NCBI GenBank assembly: GCA_021904315.1
Contig: CM038908.1
Span: forward strand, 19,302,501 to 19,366,500
DNA from: Sphagnum magellanicum
Taxonomy: Eukaryota; Streptophyta; Sphagnopsida; Sphagnales; Sphagnaceae
Length of the DNA stretch: 64,000 nucleotides
Direction: 5' to 3'
The position numbers and the translations under genes are program-made. The notes under the pieces are model-generated. The model was not told the origin of the DNA and made no database searches. It worked only from the letters and a program-made list of their open reading frames with translations. Shown here one piece after another: positions 11,079 through 24,127 of this stretch; position 1 is the stretch's first letter; each line of letters starts with the position of its first letter.

Positions 11079-13589
11079 TTATTGCAATAACTTGATCTTA
11101 AATTTGTATTTGACCTTACTTGAAATGAAGCTATTGCCTTATTTTCATTTAGAAAAAAAACACTTTCTTGTTAATCATGAAATTGGTTGTGCACCCAAAT
11201 TAATTGATAGTTAATACAATTTTGAATTATAATTAAGGACCATGGATTTGCCATGGAATTGTTAGTTTTTGAATTCCCAAAGGAAACAATATTTTTTGTG
11301 TTTAATATAATATAAATGTCTCCAACGGGAATCACATGTGTTAATCATAAACTACTTGAAACTTCCAAAATTGAAATCAAAATTAAAACATATATATGTT
11401 TTGCAATGATAGGGGTTTATAGTTTATAAGAACTTAACCATTGAATCTAACATGCAAGTTTTAAAGATCATGTTAAGTGCCTTAATCAAATTTCTTTTGC
11501 CCTTCCAAATTGACATTTGATTGACATGTAACTAATAAGTCATATAAGTTGAAAATATTTTTATTTTCCAAAATTTGCCTCAAAAATTGAAGACTTGGTG
11601 AATTCCCAACTCCTATATAACACTTTTAACTTTGTAATATAATTTACGAATCTCATGAATGCTTCCAATTGAATCCAATCAATTTCACCTTCATTTGGAT
11701 AATTGTTTCATTTTCATCATATTTGAAGTTCAATTTTGGGTTATTTCCTTGTCTTTGCCTTGACCTTGATTGCAAGTCTAAAGTTAAAGTTGTGCCAAAA
11801 TAAGTGTAAAATTTGGATGAATTTTATAGCTAATCCTTTCATTAAATATGTTCAAACCTCAGGTTAAACATACCCATGATGCAAGGTGATAATTAACATT
11901 GAAGCAAGGTTAAGCACAATATGTAGGTACATTTAACCCCTATGGTTCCAAATATTGCAAAACAAAATAAATTGTTATATAGATGTATGGAAGCATGGAA
12001 ATTATTTCAACCTATTGCATTTGTAAAGAATCATTGTACCTTTGTCCATTTGTTCCCACTTTTTTGATCCCCAAAAATGTGTTCTCACGTTCCACATTGT
12101 TAAATAAACATCTTTTGTTTAGTTATCTTTGTTTATAAGCATTATTGCATTGCTTGTTGTGTTATGTGGATACCATTTTCATTCATGTTCATTAGTGTGA
12201 ATTGTGCATGTGCGTGACAGTAATGAAAAATTTGCAAAATATGGACTTGCATCAAGAAGACATTTAATTTGTAACATTAAGATGAAAAATCTTTCATGAT
12301 CAATAAACTTCAATAGAAAATCAATTATTGTTATCAATTATTGTTTTTATGTTTAATTAAATTGAAAATAGAACCTAAGTTGTTCAAGCTTTGATTTTGA
12401 AGGAAAGAAGGGGAATGAAAAATTAGAAAAATGAAGGAAGAAGAGAAGAGAAGGAAGGAACAATAGCAAGGGAAGATGGGAAGTTGAGGATGGTAATGAA
12501 TTAGAGTTTGAAAGGGAGATGTTTAGCTTTTGTTTCAAGCAACATAAAAACCTTCATGATTTTTTTAGTGGAGTTGTAGGAATGTTTATTGAATGTAATA
12601 TGTCAAATTTTTTTTGAAAATGTAATTGTTTGTCATCATTCTTTTCTTGTGGAACTCATTAGGTATTAGAAGATTTTCAAAAGATAATGTCATGACTTTT
12701 ATGTTGTGTAAAACCTTTTTGGGTGGGCTTTATAGAAATTGGGCCCATGTTTTGATCAACTTAATTATAAGATCTCTATTTTGTAAAGCTAGTTCCCTTG
12801 AGCTTTATCCTACACTAAATGATCTATGCCATCCACAACACTTGACAAATCTTAGATGTCCATCTTCTAACCTTTCGTTATGAACACGTATGTGTATATA
12901 AACAAAAGTAACTCAACCCTTGCTAGATGTTGTCATATACGTTAAGTATAATCAAATGGTGACAAAAATTCAAATAGGAGAGAAGACCTTGAACCTCCTA
13001 GGTTGAAGGGTTGGTGGGTGGGGGTGGAGATTTAAATTAATGTTATTCAATTCTTGATATCAAGAAGAAACTTTACTCCAAATTCTAATTCCTTTTTCGT
13101 TTTTGATGAAACCTTCAATCTAGTTTTCAGATTAGTTTTTTGGGTTAAAAAAATCTTTGATTTTAGTCATTTTCACAAAAAAATTAAAATTAGTCTCATT
13201 TGTTTAAGACAAATCTAGTTTCATTTCCATTACACATGATGTAACAAAAAAATGTTTTACATTGATTTGCTCAACTAGTACACACAATTCAAAATAAAGA
13301 TTATGTAATGTTAAGTATACACAATCAATCAAAAAATGGAAATAAAAATATTTGAGCATCCTTTTGTATTTTAGTTACCTCTTGGCATTGAATATCATAA
13401 TCTAGGGATTTAAAAATATATATTTCTGGCAATTGAGATCAAACCCCCCAAAATCACTACATTTTCAGCTTTCAATTTCACTTTTTGGCGAATTTTTGCC
13501 AGTGTAGAAAAAGTAGGCTGACGTGGCTCCTTTGGGAAGGCTGACATGGCAGCCAAGTCACAATTTTTTTTTTCCTGGGCCTGAAAGCT
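11079..13589. other. spacer between the LRR relic and the AAR2 upstream region
   Basis: No NB-ARC or other NLR domain was found here despite the LRR relic alongside. A purine-rich patch lies at about 12380-12500. Confidence 0.55.
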
Positions 13590-14214
13590 TGGAGGAGCTG
13601 CCCCAAAAATGGCTGGTCAATTTCCTTTCTCTCCTCTCTTCTCTATTCCTAGTGCCCACTAACCCATTTGGATGCTGCCCGATAATGGCCGGTCAACTTC
13701 CTTTCTCTCCTTTCTTGCCACGTACCATTCAGAAGCTGCCCGAAATGGCCGGTCAATCTCCGTTCTCTCCTCTCTTCCCAGTTCCCAACTCCCTAAACCC
13801 TAAACCCTAAAACCTCTGTTTCCAGTGTTCCATCGGCTGCTGGTCCATGGAATTCTGTGACATTGTGTGAGGTTCTGGTCCGCCCGCCGGAATCCCCCGG
13901 AACCCACCCACCTTTGAAGCTTCGTTGTGCAATTTTTCTTGGAGAGTCGGGTGGCACCCAGGAGGCGTCTATGACAGGAAAAGAGAGGGAGGAGACTCCT
14001 TCAGATTGCTGTAAGAGATAGGTCTTCTAAGAAGCTTCGGCTACTGCTGAATACTTGGTGAACTTCTGTTTTCCATGCATGCAGTGTCGAGTCTTCTTTG
14101 TGTGCTGCTCGAATTGGCCGATCGATTTCCTCCTTTCTCTCTTCTCTTCCCCACTTACTATTCATTTGGGGTTTAGGTTTTAGGGCATTAGGGGGCTGAA
14201 GCTAGGCAAGAGCG
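13590..14214 (+). promoter_or_regulatory. AAR2 upstream region and probable 5' leader
   Basis: Pyrimidine-rich DNA with repeated CTTTCTCTCCTCT blocks, unlike the AT-rich spacer further upstream. A short run of plant telomere-type units (CCCTAAA, about 13794-13812) lies about 400 bases before the start codon. Such telo-boxes are common near the starts of plant housekeeping and translation-related genes. Three copies of a GCTGCCC...ATGGC(C/T)GGTCAA core lie at about 13597, 13674 and 13733, with a weaker fourth at 14104. No clear TATA box at a fixed distance was found, so the transcription start is not placed. Confidence 0.4.
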
Positions 14215-17200
14215 ATGGCGGAAGGAAGCGCAGCTTATACTGTGCGGATAGATGATGCGGAGCAGGCAAGAAGGCTTGTGGAAACCGGGGGTTCTCTTCT
14301 CCTTTTGGATGTACCACCGTCTACCCAGTTCGGTATCAATCAGCAGGTCAGTCTGCAACTTCACTTCAACTGGCACGGTTATTCATGAATTTAGGGTTTC
14401 CGATTGCAAGTGAAGCTCAGCACGACGTGAATTGAGAGGGAAGGTTTACAATTGCGAAGCAACTGAAACGTTCGTTACAGGAGATCTGGGCTGCCAATTT
14501 CCTTCTGATGATCCACCGGGAACTGTTCGAGGAACTTGAGAAGATATCGTGTTGTTATGAGGTCCACAATTAGGGTTTAGGGTTTAGATGCAGAGGGTGG
14601 ACCTCAAAGTTTTCAATGCTGCTTTTTCAGTACATGATTATTGTAGCAGAAATTGGACAACAATTTTGATTCCCATATACTGCAGATGCCCTAGTTCTGG
14701 GACTCACTTTGTAGAAATTTTCATGTGGGTTTCCTGAAGGGTTTTGAAATCCTGAGATTTTTCATTTGATTTTAAGGTTACACATCTGTATTAAGACATC
14801 TCCAGCCATAATGTTGGACAATGCATTTATTCAGGTTGCCATTTGTAGAAGCAGACTCTGTTATCCCTTTCAGAATGCATGCTTGTATGTGAGCAACACT
14901 TGTCTCTAACAGGAAAATGTGTAATGCAGATGTTTCTTGTTGGGCCAAAGTTCAGGGGGTTGAAGATGTTGCCTCCTGGACCACACTTTGTGTACTACAG
15001 CTCTAAGAGCAGGTGTGTCCCTTGATGTCACATGGCCCTTGTAAGCTTAGATTGTCTAGATTCTATTTGTTTACAGAATAGGTATAGCAATGCTAGAGTG
15101 ATACCAAACCAGGCAAACAACTCTAAAATCTAGGTTCCCTCTTTTGTTTCGTTTTAGTCCAAGGTTTATGTATTAGAATGAACTATGACTGAGTTTTTCT
15201 TGCTTTGTTTCTTATTACAGAATTCTCTCTGCAATCTCATAGATATGGAATCTCTTTCATTATTTGCTATAAAACAACTCTCTATCCCAGAGTTCACAAC
15301 CCAATAAATGTATATGAACTTTCGAAGGATTCTTCAGGACACAAAAGATATACTCCAGCAAGGCCAGGGCTTTAGGGTCAACTTTGTGACTTGCTAAGGT
15401 GTGTACATAGATGCACGAGTAGAGCCTCCCTTTGATGGTAGTATTCCAGACAATGCACCTATGACAAACTCTGTCCTCTTGGTGTTCACGAAGCAGAGAT
15501 TGAGGCTCTGCTTTTCCCTTCTATGTCCAGCTACTGTTTAAGAGTTAGACATTCTACACTGTGTTTGAGTTTCAGTATGGTATCTAGGGTTTGTAGGATC
15601 TTCAAGTTCTAGGATATCAGAGAAAGGGATTGGTATACTAAATCCATGTTGTGGTCTAAATGATGGTAGGTATGGAATGGACACATCCCCAACAATAGGC
15701 TTCTTCCTATATATTAGACCTTCTCAGGTTGACACTCCTGTACTCCATTGCACACTAAATGGCAAGCTCATTATTGAAAGTTACAGTGAAATATTGATGG
15801 GTTACCTCACCTTTTGTAGCTGGGCAGCTTCAGCTGTGCATTGCCTGAGGAGGGAAATGGAAGATTTATGTTTTGTTGGTTCTCTTTGTGGTCCCTGTGG
15901 ATCATCTTTCTGTAGTATAGTATTCAAATGTAAGTGGCGCTGAGCATGTGCAGGTGATTGTTATGCGCTGGGACCCACAAGAGGAGCGTATTGCCAAGTT
16001 GAATGATAGCAGTGAGGTATGTTATACTGCAGATAAATATCTCACACTAGTGCATAGTTCTGAAGTCTGACTTTATACCTGAGAAGTATGCAAGTTGGGG
16101 AAAAAGAAGCTCTCCAAATTTTTGCAACTTGTTGAGAAAGCCAGGGAAGGATGGAAAAGGAGGTCATCTGTTCTTGGTTGGAGATGGACAGGTTTCTAGT
16201 AATGAGAGACTGAGCAAGAATATGCAGCTGGGGTGTGCGTAGCCAGTATTGAAGTGTTCGATAGCTTTACCCAAGACTTCAGTAGTTATTGCCATGGAAA
16301 AAAGTGGGCAAGGATAACAGCTCCAGAAGAGGTTGGCATTACAGGAAGAGCGATACACGGAGGGAGTGAGAAAAAAGGAGTTTGACCCCAATCTTGCACC
16401 GTATGACCTCCCTCACCATAATACCTGGCGACACCTATCCAATTATGTCAGTGCCAATGTCATTGATCGCCTTCGTAAGTATGCAGGAACTGGCTTTCTT
16501 TGTGCTCTGGTTGTCTGAGTTGCCAGCATGAATTTTCTTTAGTCTCTTTTCCATCATGTTGTGGTTTGTCACACATTGGTAGATGGTAGCACTGTTGTCT
16601 GTACACTGAACATTCTGTGAATTGTCATTTCTCTTGTTTGCTCTCTTGACTGCAGTCCAAGTCTGAACACTGAGGAAAGGTTTTCTGTTAAGGTAGAGAA
16701 GTGAGAAGTACAAACATGAACTGTACATTTGTTCAGCAACATGTTAAGCAATTCCACAACTGCTTCTTGTTAGGCAACTGAAATTGCTAAATGATGTGTT
16801 TGGACCTAAAGTTAAGTATACTGGAGATTGCTGACTTATATAATGGCGCTTGTGGTCATTACCCTGCTGTAGAGCCTGTAGGAGGGGATATTACAGTCAT
16901 GGCAGAAACAGATTTGGTCGAGTCGGGCCCTCAGAGTTCTGCGGAGACGAAAATGCATGAACATGCTACCCAATTTCAAGAGAGAATGCAGAAGGGGGCA
17001 ACAACTAGCGAGGGAGATGATGTTCTTGAGGAGAGAGTTGTGGGTAAGGCAGCAATGCCTGCAAGCATTGGTGAAACAATGGGGGTTGCTGAAAAGAGAA
17101 AGAGCCACAGCAGTGGTCGGTGTTTTTACACACATCTCCCTCGCCTTATCAAGCGTGCTGGTTTGGTAGGATCAGAGTTGACAGCTTTGAACCTAGACAA

Positions 17201-19324
17201 AGTTTGTCCCTCCTCCTTCACCTCTTTTCTTGTAGTGGCTTTCAGGCAATTGAAACACTTGGGTTCCAAGCTAAAGTTCTCCAGCCATTTGTGCCACTAT
17301 CCACATCCAGGCCCACGCCCAACAGCCAAAGGATGCAGAATTTAAACCTGTAACAGGATGTGCGCATACTTTCCCTGTTATCCAGTACCTTCTGAGGCTT
17401 TGGAATTGGGCATCTAAATGAACTAGATATTTCCTGCATACTTGGATTGCAGAGCCAACAGCTGGAGTTTGTGCTCATGAACAGTTATGGAGGAAGTGAA
17501 GATCTATTGCTGGGGGAGCTACAATTTGCTTTCATTGCCTTTCTGGTCAGTGTAAACTCTCCACTTGTATAGGAACAGTGTTGAAGTACTTGAAGGTTGA
17601 AATTTGAATTCCAATTTAGTATTTTGGATTTTCCAAAATAATATTTCAACTCAGAAATTTATTAATTTAGTCTAAAAATGGACATATCAATTTTAAATAT
17701 TGTTATTTGAATCTAAAAATTGACATTTCAGTTCTATAAGATCTAAAAATTGATATTTGAATTCTGAATTACTATTTTGGAATCTAGAACTTATATTTTA
17801 ATTTTGACAATCATTGATTGAGTTTTAAGATTTTTTCTACTAGTGTTATCCATAATTGTTCTGGCTTTCTTAATTGTGAGTATGGAGATCTCTCAATACT
17901 CACAAGAGTTATCATTTGACATGGCAATCTGGGGACAAATGGGGGGCAGAGTCACCTCTCCTCTGTATAGAAACTGTTTCGAATTAGTTGAGCAGCAAAT
18001 GTGATAAGTGGAGATGTATGATGCTGTACTGCACACTCCTTGACATTCTTGGTGCCATTCCTTTGACATGGCAATTGTGGAGACAGATGGGGCAGTCACT
18101 TGAAGCCTTTGGACAATGGAAGGCCATTGTCAGCCTCTTTTTCAGTTGTGAAGCTGCGGTGAGTTGGGTTTTGCATCTATTCTTTCTTTGGTTTTTTTTG
18201 CTTGCTCTCTATTGTACATCTTATGATTTTTTTGTGGTGAATTTTACATGTGTTTTGACATGCCCTGCTCTGGTTGAACCTATTGCAGCCATTACACTCA
18301 CGCACCCAACTTTTTACAAAGGTAACAACATGACCTGGTGTTTATGAGGGGCAGCATTTGTCTAGTGTTGGAAAAGAGAGCATCTGTGGGGTAGAGACAG
18401 GTATCCTTTTTTCTTTGGTTAAAATGATGAACAAATTGGTCGGTACTTATTGCTTGACAATTGTGCTGCCAGCAATAGTTATCTATTAAAAACCATTAGT
18501 TCTTATTCTCATCTTTTTGATTGTATTTATGCAAGTTCATGGAAGTCATGTACTGGCAATTGAAACAAGGGTTGAAGGAGGAAGGTACCTCACCAGCAGG
18601 CCCCTTCCTTGATGAGTCATGGTTGGCTGAAGACATGTTTCTACATTTTCACATGAAGGTGATTGTCATAAGCATTAGAGTATTCTGTCAGTGCAGCATG
18701 TGTACCCCTCAATTTTGCTTCATAACTTGCAGTTGTATTCACATGTGGATTCAGAGTGGATTAGATATGTGGCATAAACCTCCATTGCTTATTGTGAAAC
18801 AGGTGTTTTTTTCATCATTGAAAGCTGCTCTATCTGTGGATGGTGCACTTCTATATCAGGTGTGAGGAATATAAATCCACTTTGGATTTCTTTCAATGAA
18901 TTTGTTATAGTTATCTATCTAAGAGGTAAAAGGATAGACTATTTTCATCTCTTTCAGTGCTCAAAAGTAATGCACCCACCACCATGCCTGTGCAGGCAAG
19001 GAGATTGAAGAAGTTGGTGGAGACAGTCTTGGGATGGAGTTTGGAAACTGAAACAGAATTCAATTTAGATGATGAGGTTGGTACAGCTACATACAATTGG
19101 AACTCTTACAGACTGAAACTTGTATTCAGAAAGCTCTAGTTCCCGCAGAAGGATGAAACAAGAAATATGTCTTTTCAGTTGGAAAGTTTGGATTTTTTTT
19201 CATATTTGGTACAAGTTTATCACTTGGTTTGATGCAGAGAAACTGTAGCTGCATGTTTGTTGTGCCTTTGCAGTACACTCCTGTGGTGGTCTCAGAAGAG
19301 GATGCAATGCTTGTGGAAAGCTAG
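14215..19324 (+). CDS. AAR2: AAR2 protein homologue (U5 snRNP assembly factor), 13 exons
   Basis: Predicted 442-aa protein. Exons: 14215-14346, 14930-15012, 15670-15727, 15954-16016, 16321-16474, 16873-17201, 17453-17545, 18087-18158, 18289-18321, 18536-18658, 18803-18859, 18996-19076, 19274-19324. All junctions are GT-AG and the phases join without a break. An in-frame TAG four codons upstream (14203-14205) fixes the ATG. Family blocks in order: LLLLDVPPSTQFGI (exon 1), VGPKFRGLKMLPPGPHFVYY (exon 2), SPTIGFFLYIRP (exon 3), MRWDPQEERI (exon 4), WRHLSNYVSANVI (exon 5), LNLDK at the end of exon 6, EDLLLGELQFAFIAFL (exon 7), QWKAIVSL (exon 8), LFTKFMEVMYWQLK across exons 9-10, LDESWLAEDMFLH (exon 10), and a C-terminal DDEYTPVVV block. 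The middle of exon 6 is a polar, poorly conserved linker between the N- and C-terminal AAR2 domains. In yeast, AAR2 holds Prp8 in a U5 snRNP precursor and keeps Brr2 off until nuclear maturation. That role here is inferred from homology. The exon model comes from splice signals and family resemblance, not transcripts. Confidence 0.93.
17561..17845 (-). mobile_element. possible CACTA-type insertion in AAR2 intron 7
   Basis: The right edge reads, on the minus strand, CACTAGTAGAAAAAAT, resembling plant CACTA element ends. Inside are at least three copies of a TCTAAAAATTGA-like subterminal motif (about 17671-17760). The proposed left edge CACTTGTATAGGAA is a weak partner, and no 3-bp target duplication was confirmed. 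A plain AT-rich intron segment is the alternative. Confidence 0.3.
17915..17957 (+). repeat. partial duplicate of the AAR2 exon 8 acceptor region inside intron 7
   Basis: The stretch TTTGACATGGCAAT...GGGGCAGAGTCAC closely matches the exon 8 acceptor and first codons at 18062-18100 (TTTGACATGGCAAT...GGGGCAGTCAC). The duplicate lies about 145 bases upstream. It lacks the extra bases that keep the real exon in frame and changes the AG just before the ATG, so it is read as a dead local duplication. Confidence 0.55.
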
Positions 19325-22156
19325 GATATTGAGGGGATTGTCTTTCGCCTCTCATGGAACATTGTCAAAGAGACGACACAGCAAAAAACACAAACAGGAG
19401 CAAAATTGGAGAAGTTTCACAATTCTTCTGGCTTCTGTATTTTTGGTTAGGATGATGGTGAACTTGCCACACAAGTTATGAAGATTATCAATTCTGTGTC
19501 CTGTGTGTAGCGTAACCAGTTTTCTGGAATCTTGGGCCCATGGCAATGACATTATGGAATTCTTGAACATACTCTTTTGACAAGTTCCATACCTGTGTAG
19601 CTTGTTTGTTGATGGGCAATTACTGTAGTGTGAATTGTACTGCATGTAGTTTCTCTTTCCTTTTTGGCATCTGTTTCCTGTCCTTGCTGTTTCACAGTGC
19701 CTAAGACTTGGGTTGGTAGTTATGAGTATTAAGTAATTATGGATTCTGGACCCTTTTAGATCAACAGACTTGTACCTTGATTAGGCCCTAAATACCTACA
19801 ATTTTTGACAGGATGTGATGGAATTTGCTGAGCCAAACAGGAACAGCTAGTAGTACACCCACTGTTGGAAAACTAGAGAAAAAACAATGTATAAATTTTA
19901 AAATGTACTGCTTCTTCAGTTATTCACTTACACTTGAAAGAAGTGAGTGGTACCTCTACAGCAGTACACACAGTTTGGCAGAACAACAGAACACTGACTA
20001 CATATGACAGTACTGGCTGATGTAATGGAGCCAACAAGTATGCCAATCAAGGACGATTTCAGTTGTTATGGCCCAAATACTTTCTCCCTTGTACAGCTGA
20101 TTAGGTAGATTATCAGGAGATAGCAGGTCCTCTTTTAACTCACATGGATGGATCGAAACACTGGTACAATTTTTGAGTTACTTCCTCAAAGTGTGTTTTC
20201 TGCATTATGAGAGATATTAGTGCGGGCTGGAGCTCCATCAAGGTATGTTTTTGAGTTATGTTTTCAAATTATGTCCCCAATTCTATTTTCCATGTTATGC
20301 TAAAATTACTTCTTCTTTATGTGCAGATGTCACTGCAGCTCCATCAATTCCCATGTTCAGTTTGTATAAAGAGGATCCACTCCGCAAATTTCAGGACAGT
20401 GAGCATGAAGAATTGTCCTCTTCACATACAACGGTAATTTGTGGCTGTACTGTTTTCTCAGTTTGTGAATGGATTGTCTGCTTCGTGTTAAAATTTTGAG
20501 AAAGAAACCTTTTACCTTGTGAGGGTGGCTGGTTAATTATAACTGTTTTTTGCAGAGTTCAAACTTGGGTTTTTGCTATTTATCGTTAGTACCCACAACA
20601 TTATGAAAGTGTTGTTGCAGCACTCATGCTCTGTATCTTAAGATGCAATGAAGGGCTGATGCTCAAGTAATAGTATTAAGGCCTACTAGGTACATCACTG
20701 ATACACAAATTGGCTTTTGTGCCCGCATAGTAACCGACACCATGGCAGTCCATGGGATCCGATTTTGGGATTGGATTATCATATGTGGAAATAATTTTAC
20801 TAACTTGTTATGTGGCCAAATGGGTTCTCTAGAAGGGGGTTGATAACAAGAAAAAGGATTGGCACTCCAACTGAGATTTGAAGGCTGGTTTGGGTTTAAC
20901 TGTGAGAAGAGTGTCTCCAACACTGGGTGGAAGCCTGTCATCAGCATGCGACTCATGGAGAACTGGGAGGTGCAATAGCCACTCAATGTGCATTGTAACA
21001 GATGAATTTATCTGATTCATCACAAAAGGATGGATCTGATCCATCTTGCAACCCATGTTGGCCACGCATGTAACAAAGGTGAAAATGGGCCTATTGTTGT
21101 TTGTTGTACACCTACTGTTATTGTTGCTGAACTTTGCTTATGGAAATGCACAATGAGCTTTTCTCCTCGTTGTAAAGCACTCACTAGATACATAGTCATC
21201 GTAGGGAGAGCATCAAGAAGAGAGTTGAGCGCCCCAAATGATGGAGGGTTTTGGAGAGTTGATGAAGCTAGTCAATTTATTCATCACCTTGTGCGCTTCA
21301 TCAAAATTACCTGGCATTGGTCATTATTGCATGATACCAGATTAGAATATATAGAAACAAACTTATTACATGAAGCGTTATTTCACTCTATTAAGCATTG
21401 ATGAATATAAACATGCCTGCACTCCTGACATTATTTGAGCCACATGTCCTTTATGCACACACACAGAGTATTAAAGATACACATGTCACTTACAGCTTTT
21501 TTTTTACTGGCAAAATTTCACCCAAAAAACAGAAATTAAAAAATGAAAGTGATTTTGAAAGCTTTGAATTGCCAGAAGTGGGGGAAAAAAAGTTTAACAA
21601 AAATTACGAGATTTCTATATTTGGTTTTCAATGTGTAGCCATAAATATAGAAGGTTGATTAAAGACTTATATACTTCATATCTAGTTTAAGGCCAGACTT
21701 TCCTAGTGATGATTGCAGTTTGTTCTACATCTTCCTATGGATGAAGATCACCCACTTAGGCTACAATAAAAAATTCTTGAAGAAAACACTGATCACATAT
21801 AAATAAGTATCCTTTCATCTTTCCCTTCCTTTCAGCAGGATGTTCCATTTTAAGTGTTGTAGGGGAATTCATGATTCTTTTGTTTTCTGGCAAGTTGTCA
21901 GCTTCTAGGTGGGTCCTAAGGTTTCAAGCTTTAAAGCCCCCCCCCTCTTCCCTCCATTTGAATTCCTCTCCGAATTCTTTTGGCCTTTGCATAATTCAGC
22001 CTCACTCGAAACAGGTTCAAATCATTACCCCATTCACTACAAACAGATTCCACCTTATATACTTTCACATGAACAACATCAAGTGTAAAAACATGTGTAG
22101 AGGAGAAAGACCAGAAATAGTTTACCATTTTCTCATATGAGAGTTTTAAGTACTAT
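19325..22156. other. region downstream of AAR2
   Basis: The AAR2 trailer probably starts here, but no clear polyadenylation signal was placed. Apart from the exon-like segment at 20327-20433 and a diverged dispersed repeat near 21685-21775, I see no gene. The open frames present lack family resemblance and codon structure. Confidence 0.5.
20327..20433 (+). other. exon-like segment downstream of AAR2, function unknown
   Basis: A 107-base stretch flanked by a good acceptor (TTTATGTGCAG) and donor (ACG/GTAATT). It is open in one frame with a polar peptide containing FSLYKEDPLRKFQDSEHEEL. A donor-like site at 20242/20243 and an acceptor at 20555/20556 could be neighbouring exon edges. I recognise no family. 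It could be part of an alternative AAR2 trailer, an unannotated gene or chance. Confidence 0.25.
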
Positions 22157-22269
22157 GGAATGGGCAAGCCCTTGCCTGGTATGTTGGGTAAAAGTGCCGG
22201 GCGAGCTCCCTAGGGGGAGAGGGGGTGAGGCAATGCACCCAACATTATGGGCAAGGGCAAGGCCATTCC
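22157..22269. repeat. 113-bp foldback
   Basis: Arms 22157-22189 (GGAATGGGCAAGCCCTTGCC...) and 22237-22269 are inverted copies with few mismatches, separated by a GC-rich loop. No target duplication was established. It could be a MITE. Confidence 0.6.
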
Positions 22270-24127
22270 ACAACATTAGGGTTTGGGGGTGGCAGATTCG
22301 ACAATTGAAAGAAAAGATTTGTGTTGAACATAGATTTTGGTTACTATTTACAAGTTTACAATCATCACCGGAAGATTATGTCATTTAATTTGGTCACGAA
22401 AATGACATAATCTGCCACCACAAACCTTAATGTTGGAATAGCACTTTGTCAATGTGCCTTGATAAGGAGAAAAGAAAAGATTCTTAATTCCATCAAATCT
22501 ACTAAACCCATTTTAAGTCTTTTTTTGTGTTCACTCAGGTCAACTTCCCCGCCCCCAAATAAATTACACTTTGTCTAACTACGGTTAACTTCTCCACCCC
22601 CCCCCCCCGCCCAAAAAGAAAACTACCATCAATTGTCCCAAGTCAAGATAGAGTTTGGTTCCACACTGGGTGTATGGAGGGGGGGAATATTCAAAAATAA
22701 CCCAAGAAGACAAAAGTTTGGGAGTTTTAACTTTGATGTCGAGGGAATTTTCCCGAAACAAAGCGGATAAAACCAAAGTCGACCGTGAAACTGGTAAAAA
22801 TCGGATCCATTTTTGCCTACTTTAAGGAAACCAAGGGGATGAGAAATAATGTCATATCAAATGCTTTTGTTGTACTAAATCATCGTCGCACTTGTGAGAA
22901 TGGCAGCAATGGGACTAGAATGAATGAAAGGACTAGAGAGAGCATCACATCTCCTCCTTGTGACAAAAAGGGCTTTTGTTGTTGTGTGGTGAACAACTGA
23001 TTGAGAGATTCCCGATCAAAGAGTGATTGAAGAGTATTGATGTGTGAAGAGTAGTAGTACTACAATAGTTAGTGTTTTATTTCACAATTTTCAGAGCCAA
23101 GGTGTGGAAGATATATTGATTTTTGAGTGGCTTTCGTTGCTGGAAATTGAAACAAATTGCCAAAAAAAATTGGGTTTGGAAGGAAAAAAATAATCAGTTC
23201 AGCCCTCAATGTGTTCACACTTGGGCCAACGGCACAGACCACACTAATCTTTATTAAATTTGGACTTGGTAGGTAGGTAGGTAGGTAGGTCAATTATTAT
23301 TTCACATCCTGGACCTCCTTTTACCTCGCATTTTTTGAAAGTTAACGTCCACCCTGACCTGACCTCGTGGTTTAAAATTTTCAAATATTTGTAACAGGAC
23401 CCAACTTGGGAAAAATAACAGTTTAGGGTGTCTCTGAAAAATCCGAATTAATAACCTTTTCATACCTGGAGGAGGCCGCGATTAAGCTTAAGGTTAGGGC
23501 AGTTCATTTCTTGTTGTTTGCGTACTATGTGGTTTGCTTGCTGAGTGTTTGCAGCTTGTATTTAAGGTTGTTTGTGAAAGCCTTGAAGACCCAACACAGA
23601 TTCGACTTTGTAGGACACGATTAAAAATCCAGCATGTGTTTTTTAAGTGAATCTCTCAAAAACCTTGATAAAAAAAACTTGCTTTGTACCCGTTCAGGTT
23701 TCTGTTAAAGAACTGGGCCTTATAGCTGATTAATCGCATACTCTAACCCTCGCACCCCCACTTCATAGTTATTACTCCTCTCTTTGTCTTTCTAAGACTT
23801 GGACTCAAGCAATTCTTTGAATTTTTTATGTTCAAATACCCAGATCCAACTATTATAAAAAAAAAAAAACCAAATACTTGCTCCACACTCGTTTTACCAT
23901 GATATGGGTGATGGACCATGGTTCACCCAAGCCCTCTCTCCACCCCGCCATCCCCACCTTCTCAAAGACGAGTTGGTGATGATGATTCTCACTTATTAGT
24001 CACACTGAATTACATACAGCCAGGTTGACTATTTTGGGGCGATACTAATTGGCAATGCACTCCAGGGCTGACGGTTTTGACACACAACACAATTGTAAGT
24101 AAGGAGCCCAAAACCAAAAGGCCAGCC
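22270..24127. other. spacer with C-runs and tetranucleotide repeats
   Basis: C-runs near 22595 and GGTA repeats at 23268-23289. No gene seen. Confidence 0.5.

Noticed and set aside
12626-12883. 85-codon plus frame
   Set aside because: No family resemblance; expected by chance in AT-rich spacer.
13794-13812. True telomere or chromosome end
   Set aside because: Only about three units, next to a gene; a telo-box motif is the simpler reading.
16791-17345. 184-codon plus frame as a separate gene
   Set aside because: It is AAR2 exon 6 read through into flanking introns; splice sites at 16873 and 17201 define the real coding part.
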